From NCBI RefSeq assembly GCF_009741265.1, contig NZ_WOWL01000001.1, positions 2,542,001-2,606,000 on the forward strand: 64,000 nt of DNA, read 5' to 3'. The translations under genes and the position numbers were made by a program. The notes beneath the pieces were generated by a model. The model searched no databases. It was not told the DNA's origin and saw only the letters and a program-made list of their open reading frames with translations. The DNA comes from Pseudarthrobacter sp. GA104 (GTDB taxonomy: Bacteria > Actinomycetota > Actinomycetes > Actinomycetales > Micrococcaceae). This document shows positions 1-7,920 of this stretch, in pieces. Numbering within the stretch: position 1 is the first letter of the stretch; each line of letters begins with the position of its first letter.

Positions 1-922
1 CATCGATCTCGTCGTTGAACCTGAATGATCCCAGCAATTCCAGCTCCCGGGTGATAGCCAGTGAGATCAGTACAGGCTGGGGTCCGGACGGGAGCAAGCC
101 GACCATCACCACTTTGCCGCCACGCACCGCTCCTTTGATGGCCGTCGCCAATCCATAGTGGGAGCCGGAGGACTCGATAACAATGTCTGCCTGGACCGCT
201 GCCAGGGCCTGGGCCTCGCTGGCTTCCAGCACCTCGTCCGCTCCAACTGCCAGTGCAATGTCGAGCGGTTTTCGGTGCAGGTCCGTGGCCACGATGCGGG
301 CCGCACCCGCACGCTTGAGGACGGCGACGGTCAGCGTACCGATAGGGCCGCAGCCCACCACCAGGAACGTCTTGCCCCTGACATCACCGGCGCGGCTCAC
401 GGCATGCCACGCCACGCTGGCCGGTTCGATCAGCGCCGCTGCCTTCAGGTCCAGGCCAGGCGGCAGGACCCGCAGCATCCGCGACGGCAGGTTGACGTAC
501 CTGCTGAAGGCGCCGTCCGTATGCGGGAACCGTGCGGCACTTCCAAGATAGGTGCAGCCGGGGGACAGGTTGGGCCGGTCTTCGGGATACCTGGCATAGT
601 CCGGACCCTCTCCCGGCCCGGGCGTGGCCGGATGCACGGCGACCGGTGCGCCCTCAGCCGGTCCCGACCCGTCCGCTGCCGCGCGGATGACAGTCCCCAC
701 GATCTCGTGGCCAAGCACCATGGGGGCCTTCAGGACCGATTCCCCTGCGGCACCGTGCAGCCAGTAGTGCAGGTCGGAGCCGCAGATTCCGCCGTAGGCA
801 ATCTCCACCACGGCCTGGTCGGGCAGGGGTACCGGGAGCGGAATGCTTTCAATGCGCAGGTCGCCTGCAGCATGGGCGACGACGGCGGGACCCGCCGCCG
901 GCAGTTCGGCAACGGTGCGCAT
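1..922 (-). CDS. idnD: L-idonate 5-dehydrogenase, MDR zinc alcohol dehydrogenase (3' end outside window)
   Basis: Medium-chain dehydrogenase expected to oxidise L-idonate to 5-keto-gluconate with NAD(P). The frame is open from an ATG at 922 to the left edge, about 307 residues of the roughly 340 usual, so the C-terminus is missing. Catalytic zinc ligands are visible: Cys47 (GGICGSD), His72 and Glu73 (LGHEIVG). A Rossmann motif (VVGCGPIGTLTV) follows near residue 185. The lobe that normally carries four structural-zinc cysteines has instead a Gly/Pro-rich stretch (HPATPGPGEGPDYARYPED) with a single later Cys. The ATG shares one base with the stop of the upstream short-chain dehydrogenase (TGATG), so the two are probably translationally coupled. 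Sorbitol or another polyol dehydrogenase is the main alternative. Confidence 0.85.
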   Translation of the reverse strand, partial: MRTVAELPAAGPAVVAHAAGDLRIESIPLPVPLPDQAVVEIAYGGICGSDLHYWLHGAAGESVLKAPMVLGHEIVGTVIRAAADGSGPAEGAPVAVHPATPGPGEGPDYARYPEDRPNLSPGCTYLGSAARFPHTDGAFSRYVNLPSRMLRVLPPGLDLKAAALIEPASVAWHAVSRAGDVRGKTFLVVGCGPIGTLTVAVLKRAGAARIVATDLHRKPLDIALAVGADEVLEASEAQALAAVQADIVIESSGSHYGLATAIKGAVRGGKVVMVGLLPSGPQPVLISLAITRELELLGSFRFNDEID

Positions 923-1692
923 CAGACCACCACCGTCATTCCGCCGTCGATGAAGATTGTTTGTCCATTCACGAAATCTGAACCGCTGGAGGCCAGCCAG
1001 ACTGCCGGTCCGGCGAGGTCCTGGACGGTGCCCCAGCGGTGCGCGGGGGTCCTCCCAAGGATCCAGGTGTTGAACTGCTCATCGTCCACCAGGTTCCGGG
1101 TCATTTCGGTGTGGATGTAACCAGGGGCGATGGCGTTGATCTGCAGGCCGGAAGCCGCCCATTCCGCCGTCATGGCGCGGGTGAGGTTTCGCAGGCCGCC
1201 CTTGGCAGCGATGTAGGGCGCGATGGTGGGCCGTGCAAGGTCGGCCTGGACGGAGCAGATGTTGATGATCTTGCCACGGCCGCGGGGGATCATGAAGCGG
1301 GCGGCCGCCCGGCCCACGAGGAAAGCGCTGGTGAGGTCAGTGGTGATGACCCTTTCCCAGTCTTCGACGTCCAGGTCAACCATGGCGACGCGGTGTTGGA
1401 TTCCGGCATTGTTGACCAGGATCTCCAGTGGACCTACGTTCTCCTCCACCCAGGCCACGGCACTGGCCACCTCCGCGTCCTTGGTAACGTCGAAGGCGCA
1501 GCTGTGGATACGGCCTGGCGGGAAATCGGCGGACATGGAGGTTTCTGCAGCCTTGAGGCGGTCCGCATCCATCCCGTTCAACACCACCGTTGCACCGGCA
1601 TCGGCCAGGGCACGGGCAAGGGCGTTGCCTATTCCCCGGCTGGAGCCGGTAACTAGCGCCGCACGCCCGGTCAGGTCGAAAAGTGAAGTCAT
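922..1692 (-). CDS. idnO: Gluconate 5-dehydrogenase-like short-chain dehydrogenase
   Basis: Classical short-chain dehydrogenase/reductase of 256 residues. Visible are the cofactor motif TGSSRGIG near residue 16, NNAG near 93, the Ser of NICSVQ, and Tyr-x3-Lys in APYIAAKGG near 160. Together with the neighbouring L-idonate dehydrogenase it fits interconversion of 5-keto-D-gluconate and D-gluconate. It overlaps the upstream reductase gene by four bases (ATGA) and the downstream idnD by one, making a tight three-gene block. The substrate is inferred from context; the fold and catalytic residues are read directly. Confidence 0.85.
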   Translation of the reverse strand: MTSLFDLTGRAALVTGSSRGIGNALARALADAGATVVLNGMDADRLKAAETSMSADFPPGRIHSCAFDVTKDAEVASAVAWVEENVGPLEILVNNAGIQHRVAMVDLDVEDWERVITTDLTSAFLVGRAAARFMIPRGRGKIINICSVQADLARPTIAPYIAAKGGLRNLTRAMTAEWAASGLQINAIAPGYIHTEMTRNLVDDEQFNTWILGRTPAHRWGTVQDLAGPAVWLASSGSDFVNGQTIFIDGGMTVVV

Positions 1693-2672
1693 CGTGCAGT
1701 CTCCTTGGCCGCTTCGGTCCCGCTGTGGGAAGCGTCTGTGGTGCTGAGGTTCGCAATGGCCTTACGCACCACGGCCAGGTCCAGGTCCCCCAGGCCTTGC
1801 GCGAGCAACTGCGCGTAGAGTTCGGTCCCGGCGGACGCCATCGGCGCAGCGGCACCGACGCTTCGTGCACTCTCCACGACAAAAGACAGGTCCTTGTGCA
1901 TGAACTTAGCCGGTCCTGTGGGCGTGTAGTCCTTTGCTGCCAGGCGGGGACCTACGAGTTCCAGCACCCGGCTTGCAGCGAGCCCGCCGGAGAGCACCTC
2001 GAAGAGGGCCGTGACCTCCAGACCGGAGCGTTCCGCAAGCTCGGCTGCTTCGGCGAGGGCCGCCGTCGTGGTGCCGACAACCAGCTGGTTGCATGCTTTG
2101 GCCAAGGAGCCCGCCCCGAGCCCGCCGAGCCGCCGGACTGTTGCGCCCATGGCCTGCAGTGCCGGCCGGACCCGCGCGAAGTCCCCTTCCGAGCCGCCTG
2201 CCATGATGGCGAGGTCTCCTTGCTTTGCGCCGTGTGTACCGCCGCTGACGGGCGCATCCAGCACTGTGGCGTTCCCGCCGCTTGCCTCGATAACCGCCCG
2301 GCCGAAGTCTCTGACGCCCACGGGTGAAACGCTGCTCATGACCACAACGACCGTTCCCGGTTCAGGCGGCGAGGTCCGCCATGCGTCGAGGAGCCCTGCT
2401 GCGGCATCTTCAATGAAGGAAAGATCGGGGAGCATAAAAATGATGACCGGCTCGTCCCTCAGGTCCGCCACCGTGGCGGCGCCGCTCCCGCCCAGCCGCA
2501 GCAGGTCTTCAACAGCGGCGGGGGAGCGGTTCCATCCCGTGACGGACCATCCCGCCCGCAGCAGGTTGGCGGCCATGGGTGCGCCCATCAGCCCCAGCCC
2601 GACAAACCCGGCCCGCGGACGGGTTTGTTCGGCGCCGGAGGGTGGAGCGGCGGAGGTGGTGGCGTTGTTCAT
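1689..2672 (-). CDS. NAD(P)-dependent beta-hydroxyacid dehydrogenase (3-hydroxyisobutyrate dehydrogenase family)
   Basis: About 327 residues. The N-terminal Rossmann motif GFVGLGLMGAPMAANL is followed by the substrate-binding signature DAPVSGGTHGAKQG and by the helix with the probable catalytic lysine (KACNQLVVGTTTAALAEA). This family includes tartronate semialdehyde reductase, L-threonate dehydrogenase and 6-phosphogluconate dehydrogenase-like enzymes; the position next to idonate and gluconate dehydrogenases favours a sugar-acid substrate. I take the ATG at 2672, which has AAAGG six bases upstream, rather than the TTG at 2678. It starts about 40 bp downstream, in the direction of transcription, of a strong hairpin that follows the transporter gene. 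Confidence 0.8.
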   Translation of the reverse strand: MNNATTSAAPPSGAEQTRPRAGFVGLGLMGAPMAANLLRAGWSVTGWNRSPAAVEDLLRLGGSGAATVADLRDEPVIIFMLPDLSFIEDAAAGLLDAWRTSPPEPGTVVVVMSSVSPVGVRDFGRAVIEASGGNATVLDAPVSGGTHGAKQGDLAIMAGGSEGDFARVRPALQAMGATVRRLGGLGAGSLAKACNQLVVGTTTAALAEAAELAERSGLEVTALFEVLSGGLAASRVLELVGPRLAAKDYTPTGPAKFMHKDLSFVVESARSVGAAAPMASAGTELYAQLLAQGLGDLDLAVVRKAIANLSTTDASHSGTEAAKETAR

Positions 2673-2718
2673 GTTCAACCTTTTGGGGACCGGAGGGGCT
2701 TGGGGTGCTGACGAACCC

Positions 2719-2749
2719 GGGGGGCGGCCCCCGCAAGGGGCCGCCCCCC
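2719..2749 (-). terminator. GC-rich perfect hairpin after the transporter gene
   Basis: Arms GGGGGGCGGCCCC (2719-2731) and its exact complement (2737-2749) enclose a 5-base loop. It sits between the stop of the MHS transporter and the start of the next gene on the same strand. There is no convincing U-run, so partial termination or 3'-end protection is more likely than full intrinsic termination. Confidence 0.6.
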
Positions 2750-2764
2750 AAGGATCAGGGACTA

Positions 2765-4114
2765 CTACCTGGCGTCCTCAACGAGCACCAGGTCGCGGCC
2801 GTTGGTTTCGGGAGTAAAGAACGTGGTGACAAAGGAGATTGCGGCCAGGACCAGTGAGTACAGCGCGGGAACCAGCCAGGAATGGTTGGTTGCAGCGAGC
2901 AGCGCAACGCCGATCATGGGTGCGAACCCGCCGGCGAGGACTGCCGAGAGTTCACGGCTGAGGGCCACGCCGGTGAACCGGTGCTGGGAGCCGAAGAGTT
3001 CAGGCAGCAGGGCGCATTGCGGACCCAGCATGGACTGCACACCCAGGGCGATGCCTACCGCCATCACTGCCCAAACCAGGGTGACGTTGCCCAGCGTGAC
3101 CAGGTAGAACGCGGGCAGTGCAATGAGGGCCTGGAATAGTGCCCCGTAGCGGTACACGGGAACCCGGCCGAACCGGTCGGACAGGGCGCCGAAGGTGACC
3201 ACCATGACTGCTGCGCAGCCGGCGGCGATCAGCAATCCTGTTGGACCAATGAACTTGTCGCCCGGGAATACGCCGGCTGGAAGGCTGATGAATGAGACCA
3301 GAAGCGCGGAGTAAACCGACGAGTTGCCGTTTTCACCCATGCGCAGGCCGATTCCGACGAGCACGTTCTTCTTGGAGTGCTTCCAGATTTGACCCACCGG
3401 ATTCTTGACCACCGCTTTGTGCTTCTCCAGCTCCTGGAAGACCGGTGTTTCCTTCAGTCGGAGCCGGATAAAGACAGCTATAACAATAAGAATGACGCTG
3501 GCCAGGAAGGGTACCCGCCACAGCCAGCCCAGCAGGACATCCCGGTCCGCGAGGGCCATCAGGGCGAACGTGCCCGCTCCGAGCAGGGTGCCCAGCTGGA
3601 TGCCCACGAAGGGCAGGGAGGCAAAGAACCCGCGCCGGCTTCGCGGAGCCACCTCGGAAATCAGCGTGGTTGCCCCGGCCTGCTCGGCGCCGGCGCCAAG
3701 GCCCTGGAGGATGCGGAGGGCGACCAGCAGGACGGCACCGAGCATTCCTGCCTGTTCAAAGGTGGGCAGGAGGCCGATGGCGAAGCTTGCCATTCCCATC
3801 AGGCCGATGGTGAGGATCAGCACCATCTTCCGGCCGAAGCGGTCTCCGATGTAGCCAAAGACCACCCCGCCGAAGGGCCTCGCGGCAAAGCCGACGCCGT
3901 ACGTGGCAAACGAGGCGATGACTGCGCCGCTTTCACCCAAGGGGGAAAAGAACAGCGGACCAAAGATCAGTGCTGACGCGAGGCCATAAATGTAAAAGTC
4001 GTAGTACTCGAGGGCTGACCCTACAGAGCTGGCAAGCGTTGCCCTTCGCAGCTGCCCCGGTTCGACCACATGGCCGTTCCTGTCGGTCTGCGGTGATTTA
4101 GTACGAGTTGTCAC
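2765..4114 (-). CDS. MFS transporter, metabolite:H+ symporter (MHS) type
   Basis: Polytopic membrane protein of 449 residues with about 12 hydrophobic segments. Family hallmarks are ALEYYDFYIYGLASALIFGPLFF in the first helix, the loop GYIGDRFGRK, and the C-terminal helix ending in FFTPETNGRDL. MHS carriers import organic acids such as shikimate, citrate or ketoglutarate; here a sugar acid is likely. The frame is open further upstream, but the GTG at 4114 is preferred because AGGGAG lies five bases before it and the preceding residues are not protein-like. That Shine-Dalgarno overlaps the stop of a small upstream reading frame (4125-4181), suggesting coupling. Confidence 0.85.
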   Translation of the reverse strand: MTTRTKSPQTDRNGHVVEPGQLRRATLASSVGSALEYYDFYIYGLASALIFGPLFFSPLGESGAVIASFATYGVGFAARPFGGVVFGYIGDRFGRKMVLILTIGLMGMASFAIGLLPTFEQAGMLGAVLLVALRILQGLGAGAEQAGATTLISEVAPRSRRGFFASLPFVGIQLGTLLGAGTFALMALADRDVLLGWLWRVPFLASVILIVIAVFIRLRLKETPVFQELEKHKAVVKNPVGQIWKHSKKNVLVGIGLRMGENGNSSVYSALLVSFISLPAGVFPGDKFIGPTGLLIAAGCAAVMVVTFGALSDRFGRVPVYRYGALFQALIALPAFYLVTLGNVTLVWAVMAVGIALGVQSMLGPQCALLPELFGSQHRFTGVALSRELSAVLAGGFAPMIGVALLAATNHSWLVPALYSLVLAAISFVTTFFTPETNGRDLVLVEDAR

Positions 4115-4124
4115 AGTAACTCCC

Positions 4125-4181
4125 TTAAACGCACTCCAGACCCTCGTTGGCCTGGTGGGATAGCAACGACACCTGTTGCAT
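4125..4181 (-). CDS. Possible 18-residue leader peptide, leaderless, coupled to the transporter
   Basis: ATG at 4181 starts five bases after a -10-like CATAGT (4187-4192) and reads MQQVSLLSHQANEGLECV to a TAA at 4127-4125. The stop is embedded in the Shine-Dalgarno of the transporter (TAAGGGAG). Position at the predicted transcription start and coupling at the stop argue for translation; the peptide itself is not recognised. It could be a chance frame. Confidence 0.4.
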   Translation of the reverse strand: MQQVSLLSHQANEGLECV

Positions 4182-4186
4182 CGATC

Positions 4187-4218
4187 ACTATGCTGAACAC
4201 AATACAGCAAGTTGAACA
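4187..4218 (-). promoter_or_regulatory. Candidate IclR-controlled promoter of the transporter operon
   Basis: Read on the minus strand, TGTTCA (4218-4213) is followed after exactly 20 bases by CATAGT (4192-4187), with a second TGTTCA (4199-4194) between. The D-2-hydroxyacid dehydrogenase promoter has the same TGTTCA-n20-TATAGT layout. TGTTCA is also the half-site of the palindrome upstream of the iclR gene. Confidence 0.5.
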
Positions 4219-4259
4219 GACGGCAAGGGTGAATGCGTTTGTGAAGGAAGCGGCGGCGG

Positions 4260-5060
4260 TTACCCCATGGGGTTGCCCAGGGAATGGGCGAGTTCCTGGA
4301 GTTCCTTGACCATCTGGGCACCCTGCTCAGGCGTGTACGTGGCCTTGAGTGCTGTCACTGACAGGCCGAGGCTGGGACCGTGGGCTCCGCGGGTGGGCAC
4401 GGCAACGGCCAGGCAGACCACGCCGGTGGTGGATTCCTCGTCCTCAAAGGCGTAGCCCTGTTCGCGGATGGTCTGCAGCTGTGCCTTGAATTCGGCTCCC
4501 GTGCGCAGCGACTTCGGCGTCAGCACGGGCAGTTCCGCGTCATCGGGGAAGAGTTCCTCGATGTCATGGTCATGCAGCCGCGCTATCAGTGCCTTGCCCA
4601 CTGCGCAGAGCGAGACTGGCATTTTGTCGCCGATATTCGACGTCAGTCGTACGGCGGGGTGGCCCTCGTAGCGCGCTAGGTAGATAACGTTCAAGCCGTC
4701 GAGCATCGCGATGCGAACGGTCTCGCCGGAGAGTACCGGGGCCTGCTCGCAGTAGCGGTAGAACTCCTGCACCTCATCCAGGCGGCCAAGGTATGCCGCG
4801 CCGAGTTCAACCAGCTTGCGGCCAAGGGTGAACTCACTGCCCTGGCGGTTGATAAGCCTGGCTTCCTCCAGCGCCAGCAGCAGGTTCGACGTGGATGATT
4901 TGGGGATGCCTACTTCCCGCGAGAGGTCGCTGAGGGTGAGGCGGCCAGTGGCGGAGGAGGCCAGTGCATCCAGGACGGCTGCCGCCCGCGTGACGGCGGG
5001 GGCGGGTGAGGCGTTGCCCTGGTTGTCTGGTTGAGGGCCGGAGTTGCGGGAATCGGCCAT
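4260..5060 (-). CDS. IclR-family transcriptional regulator
   Basis: 266 residues. The N-terminal winged helix-turn-helix spans about residues 22-85 (VTRAAAVLDALASS, LTLSDLSREVGIPKSSTSNLL), followed by an IclR effector domain (LCAVGKALIARL, GYAFEDEESTTGVVCLAVAV). ATG at 5060 has GAAGGAG upstream. It lies between the FAH-family gene and the transporter gene, all on the same strand, and TGTTCA-type elements occur at its own promoter and at both flanking operons. It is therefore the likely local regulator of sugar-acid catabolism, responding to an organic acid intermediate. The effector is unknown. Confidence 0.9.
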   Translation of the reverse strand: MADSRNSGPQPDNQGNASPAPAVTRAAAVLDALASSATGRLTLSDLSREVGIPKSSTSNLLLALEEARLINRQGSEFTLGRKLVELGAAYLGRLDEVQEFYRYCEQAPVLSGETVRIAMLDGLNVIYLARYEGHPAVRLTSNIGDKMPVSLCAVGKALIARLHDHDIEELFPDDAELPVLTPKSLRTGAEFKAQLQTIREQGYAFEDEESTTGVVCLAVAVPTRGAHGPSLGLSVTALKATYTPEQGAQMVKELQELAHSLGNPMG

Positions 5061-5093
5061 GATTCTCCTTCGGGTTGCCGCGGCAGGACGAAC

Positions 5094-5126
5094 TGGTGTT
5101 CATTTGACTGAACACCATCCATCATA
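5094..5126 (-). promoter_or_regulatory. iclR promoter with a perfect 9-bp-arm palindrome
   Basis: TGGTGTTCA (5094-5102), six bases, then TGAACACCA (5109-5117): a perfect inverted repeat. On the minus strand a -10-like TATGAT (5126-5121) lies immediately upstream, so a bound regulator would cover the start of transcription, consistent with autorepression. No clear -35 is visible. Confidence 0.65.
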
Positions 5127-5179
5127 GGGGCGCGCGTCATCGCGTCCCATGCCATGCGTGCTCCGGAAGGCGGGGGAAC

Positions 5180-5917
5180 TCAGGCGACCTTGTTTGTAAG
5201 GGTGCCGATTCCCTCGATCACGATGTCCACTTGATCGCCCGGCAGGACTGCCACTGCGGTCCCGGGAGCCCCTGTCATAAGCACGTCGCCGGGTTCCAGC
5301 GTCAGCCAGGAAGTTACGTAGACGAGGCACTCCACCACTGAGGAGGGCAGGTTGGACGTCCCGGAGTTCGCCTGGGCCACTCCGTTGACGATGACGTCGA
5401 TTCCCACAAGGTCCGGATCCGGGATGTCGGTTTCGATCCACGGGCCAAGGGGCGTGTAGTTCACGCCGGCCTTGCCCTGGAAGTTCCGTTCATCCACCAG
5501 GCCCTGGTCCACGTTGGTCACGTCATTGACGCACGTATAGCCGAGGACATGCTCCAAGGCGTTGCCGGGCGTCAGCTCCTTCGCTTGTTTCCCGATGACC
5601 ACTGCGAGTTCGCCTTCCACGTTGACCGTGCCGCGGTCCCGGACGGCGACCACCGGATCGCCGGGATTGGCGAGGGTGTGCACAGACTTATGCCAGGCCT
5701 GGATGGGCAGCGGATGGTCGTTCAGCGTCCGGTTGTGTCCGATGCCGAGCACCACAGCCGGCCGGACCGGGGCGAGGAACACGGCATCTGCGCCGGAGGT
5801 GGTGTGCCCTGTGTAGCTGAAGGGTTCCTCGAACGGATCAACAATGTGGTGCCACATCCCGCTCCGCTCCACGGCGTGCCGGGCTCCCTCTGCCGTCTTG
5901 ATTCTTGCGATGCGCAT
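5180..5917 (-). CDS. Fumarylacetoacetate hydrolase (FAH) family protein
   Basis: 245 residues with the FAH C-terminal fold: metal-ligand region VEGELAVVIGKQAKEL, CVNDVTNVD, and the late motif LEPGDVLMTGAPGTAVAVLPGDQVDI. Members hydrolyse, hydrate or decarboxylate 2-keto acids. The start is ATG 5917 with CAGGAG eight bases upstream; the frame extends further but overlaps the preceding gene with non-protein-like sequence. It is downstream of the D-2-hydroxyacid dehydrogenase with a 34-bp gap, probably one operon. It could act in sugar-acid breakdown or, less likely, in the adjacent homoprotocatechuate pathway. Confidence 0.8.
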   Translation of the reverse strand: MRIARIKTAEGARHAVERSGMWHHIVDPFEEPFSYTGHTTSGADAVFLAPVRPAVVLGIGHNRTLNDHPLPIQAWHKSVHTLANPGDPVVAVRDRGTVNVEGELAVVIGKQAKELTPGNALEHVLGYTCVNDVTNVDQGLVDERNFQGKAGVNYTPLGPWIETDIPDPDLVGIDVIVNGVAQANSGTSNLPSSVVECLVYVTSWLTLEPGDVLMTGAPGTAVAVLPGDQVDIVIEGIGTLTNKVA

Positions 5918-5951
5918 GGATTTCTCCTGACCGTGCTTCGAGCCGGGGGGC

Positions 5952-7004
5952 TTAGTAGAAGTGGACCGTGTCCACGAGGTGGGGGAGGTCGCCGCCGTCG
6001 AGGAAGGTCCGCAGGTTGCTGCAGAAGCGCTCGGTGATGAGGCGGTTCTCGGCGGCACTGAGGGCGGATGTGTGCGGGGAGACCATGACCCTGGGGTGCT
6101 CCCAGAGGGGGCTGTCCTCCGGAAGGGGCTCGACGGCGAAGACGTCCAGGCAGGCGTAGCCGACCTGGCCGTTGTTGAGGGCTTCCAGCAGGGCCTCTTC
6201 GTCGACGACGGTGCCCCGGCCCACGTTGATGAAGACCGTCCCGGGCTTCATGGCGGCGAACGTTTCATGGTTGTAAAGCTTCTCCGTGAAGGCGGTGCCG
6301 GGCAGCGTGTTCACTACTGCATCGGCCGTGGCCAGCAGGGCCGGAAGGCCGGCGTTGTCCACCACCTGCTCGATGCCGTCGATGTGTTCCACGGACCGTT
6401 TGGTTCCGCTGACCTTCATCCCCAACGCCCTGGCGATCCTTGCGGTCTCCAGCCCGATTTCGCCCAGCCCGGTGACCACCAATGTGGAGCCGTTGACCAG
6501 GCGGGTGGGGATCCGCAGTTCAGGCCATGTTTTGGCGGCCTGGTCCTGGGCCAGTTCTGCGCTCCGTTTGAAGCCGTTGAGGATTCCGAGCGCCGCGAAC
6601 TCGGCGAGGGGCAGGGCGTGGACGCCGGCTGATGTGGTGATCTTGAACTTTTGCAGGATGTCCTGGTCCAGTCCGGAGGCCTTGGCGGCTCCGCCCGCCC
6701 CTGCGGCCATTGCGTGGATCCACTGCAGGCGCGGATTCTCGCGGGCTATGCGGGCGAGGCCGGCGGGGCTTTCGTTGGGGAAGCCGTAAAGCACCTGTGC
6801 GCTGTTGAGCATGGCCCAGTAGCGCTCTTCCTGGGCTGGAGTGCGCTTGAAGGCCGGGTCGCCGGAGTGGTCGGCCGGGTAACGCTCGGGTGGCAGGAGC
6901 TCGGGCTCGTAGAGGACGGTAACTGACGGATCGACGGCGCGGATCTGCTCCACCAGCTCTGCTTCGAGCGGTACAGCAATCGCAAGGGTGATTGTGGAGG
7001 TCAT
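5952..7004 (-). CDS. D-2-hydroxyacid dehydrogenase (NAD-binding)
   Basis: 350 residues. The NAD site is GLGEIGLETARIARALG near residue 180. The catalytic Arg is in INVGRGTVVDEEAL, with a Glu in the loop LDVFAVEPLPEDSPLWEHPRV and the catalytic His in VSPHTSAL. The family reduces 2-keto acids such as hydroxypyruvate, glyoxylate or 2-ketogluconate. The ATG at 7004 lies six bases after a TATAGT, so the message is probably leaderless; no Shine-Dalgarno is visible. It is followed by the FAH-family gene, and its promoter carries the same TGTTCA element as the transporter. Confidence 0.85.
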   Translation of the reverse strand: MTSTITLAIAVPLEAELVEQIRAVDPSVTVLYEPELLPPERYPADHSGDPAFKRTPAQEERYWAMLNSAQVLYGFPNESPAGLARIARENPRLQWIHAMAAGAGGAAKASGLDQDILQKFKITTSAGVHALPLAEFAALGILNGFKRSAELAQDQAAKTWPELRIPTRLVNGSTLVVTGLGEIGLETARIARALGMKVSGTKRSVEHIDGIEQVVDNAGLPALLATADAVVNTLPGTAFTEKLYNHETFAAMKPGTVFINVGRGTVVDEEALLEALNNGQVGYACLDVFAVEPLPEDSPLWEHPRVMVSPHTSALSAAENRLITERFCSNLRTFLDGGDLPHLVDTVHFY

Positions 7005-7010
7005 TCGTTC

Positions 7011-7042
7011 ACTATACTGGCTTATGGCTAATATGCTGAACA
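7011..7042 (-). promoter_or_regulatory. Leaderless promoter of the D-2-hydroxyacid dehydrogenase operon
   Basis: On the minus strand, TGTTCA (7042-7037), 20 bases, then -10 TATAGT (7016-7011), six bases, then the ATG at 7004. TGTTCA overlaps the place of a -35 box, which would suit activation or repression by the neighbouring IclR protein. Confidence 0.55.
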
Positions 7043-7107
7043 GATGGCCTGCTGGCTGTCTTCACCTCTGCGAGGCGTCACGCGAGGCAGGTGAATGCGG
7101 GACGACG

Positions 7108-7920
7108 TCAGTAGCTGGCGGTGTTGTCGCGATCGGCAGCCTCCGCCGCCTGGATGTACTGCGCTGCCAGGGCTTCGGAGCCCCTTGCCAGGAGGGCGAC
7201 GTCGGCGCCCACCAGGATGAAGTTGGCACCCTGGTCGAGGTAGTGGCGGGCGGTGTCCGGGTTGAAGGCGTTAACGCCCGCGGGTTTCCCGGCGGCTTTG
7301 GCGGCAGCGAGGCAGTGTTCGACGGCGGCGCGCACCTCGGGGTGTTCCTGCTGTCCCAGCAGGCCCATGGAGGCGGCGAGGTCGGACGGGCCCACGAAGA
7401 TGGCGTCGACGCCGTCGACCGCCAGGATGTTTTCCACGACGGCTACCGCGGCTTCGGATTCGATCTGTACGGTGACGCTGATGGTCTCGTTGGCCCGGGC
7501 GAGGTAGTCCGGGACCCGGTTCCAGCGTGCCGCGCGGGCCAGGGCCGAGCCGACCCCGCGGACGCCCTGCGGCGGGTAGCGGGTTGCGGCCACGGCGGCT
7601 TCCGCCTCAGCGGCTGAGTTGACCATGGGGATGAGCAGGTTCTGCACGCCCAGGTCCAGGTACTGCTTAATGAGCACGGTATCGTTGGCGGGCGGGCGGA
7701 CCATGGTGTGGGCGGGGTAGCCGTGGATGGCCTGGAGCTGGGCGAGGATGGATTCGAGGCTGTTAGGGCTGTGCTCTGCGTCCACCAGGAGCCAGTCCAG
7801 CCCGGATCCAGCGCACAGCTCGGCGACCAGGGGGCTTCCGGAACAGACCCACATCCCGGCCAGCGGCCGGTCCGCCCCAGCGAGGGCGTCGCGGAAGGTG
7901 TCCTCTATTCGAAGCGGCAT
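7108..7920 (-). CDS. hpaI: 4-hydroxy-2-oxoheptanedioate aldolase (HpcH/HpaI family)
   Basis: Class II metal-dependent aldolase of 270 residues, catalysing the last step of homoprotocatechuate meta-cleavage: 4-hydroxy-2-oxoheptanedioate to pyruvate and succinate semialdehyde. Seen are the catalytic His in VDAEHSPNS, Arg in MVRPPAND, and metal ligands Glu (VQIESE) and Asp (VGPSDLAASMG). It overlaps the upstream hydratase gene by 16 bases, and order and strand match the pathway genes. Other 2-keto-3-deoxy-sugar-acid aldolases share this fold, so with an adjacent sugar-acid locus some promiscuity is possible. Confidence 0.88.
   Translation of the reverse strand: MPLRIEDTFRDALAGADRPLAGMWVCSGSPLVAELCAGSGLDWLLVDAEHSPNSLESILAQLQAIHGYPAHTMVRPPANDTVLIKQYLDLGVQNLLIPMVNSAAEAEAAVAATRYPPQGVRGVGSALARAARWNRVPDYLARANETISVTVQIESEAAVAVVENILAVDGVDAIFVGPSDLAASMGLLGQQEHPEVRAAVEHCLAAAKAAGKPAGVNAFNPDTARHYLDQGANFILVGADVALLARGSEALAAQYIQAAEAADRDNTASY

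Noticed and set aside
4115..4321. Longer N-terminus of the MHS transporter
   Set aside because: The extra 69 residues are Arg/Cys-rich, overlap the iclR gene and contain the promoter; the GTG at 4114 has a good ribosome site.
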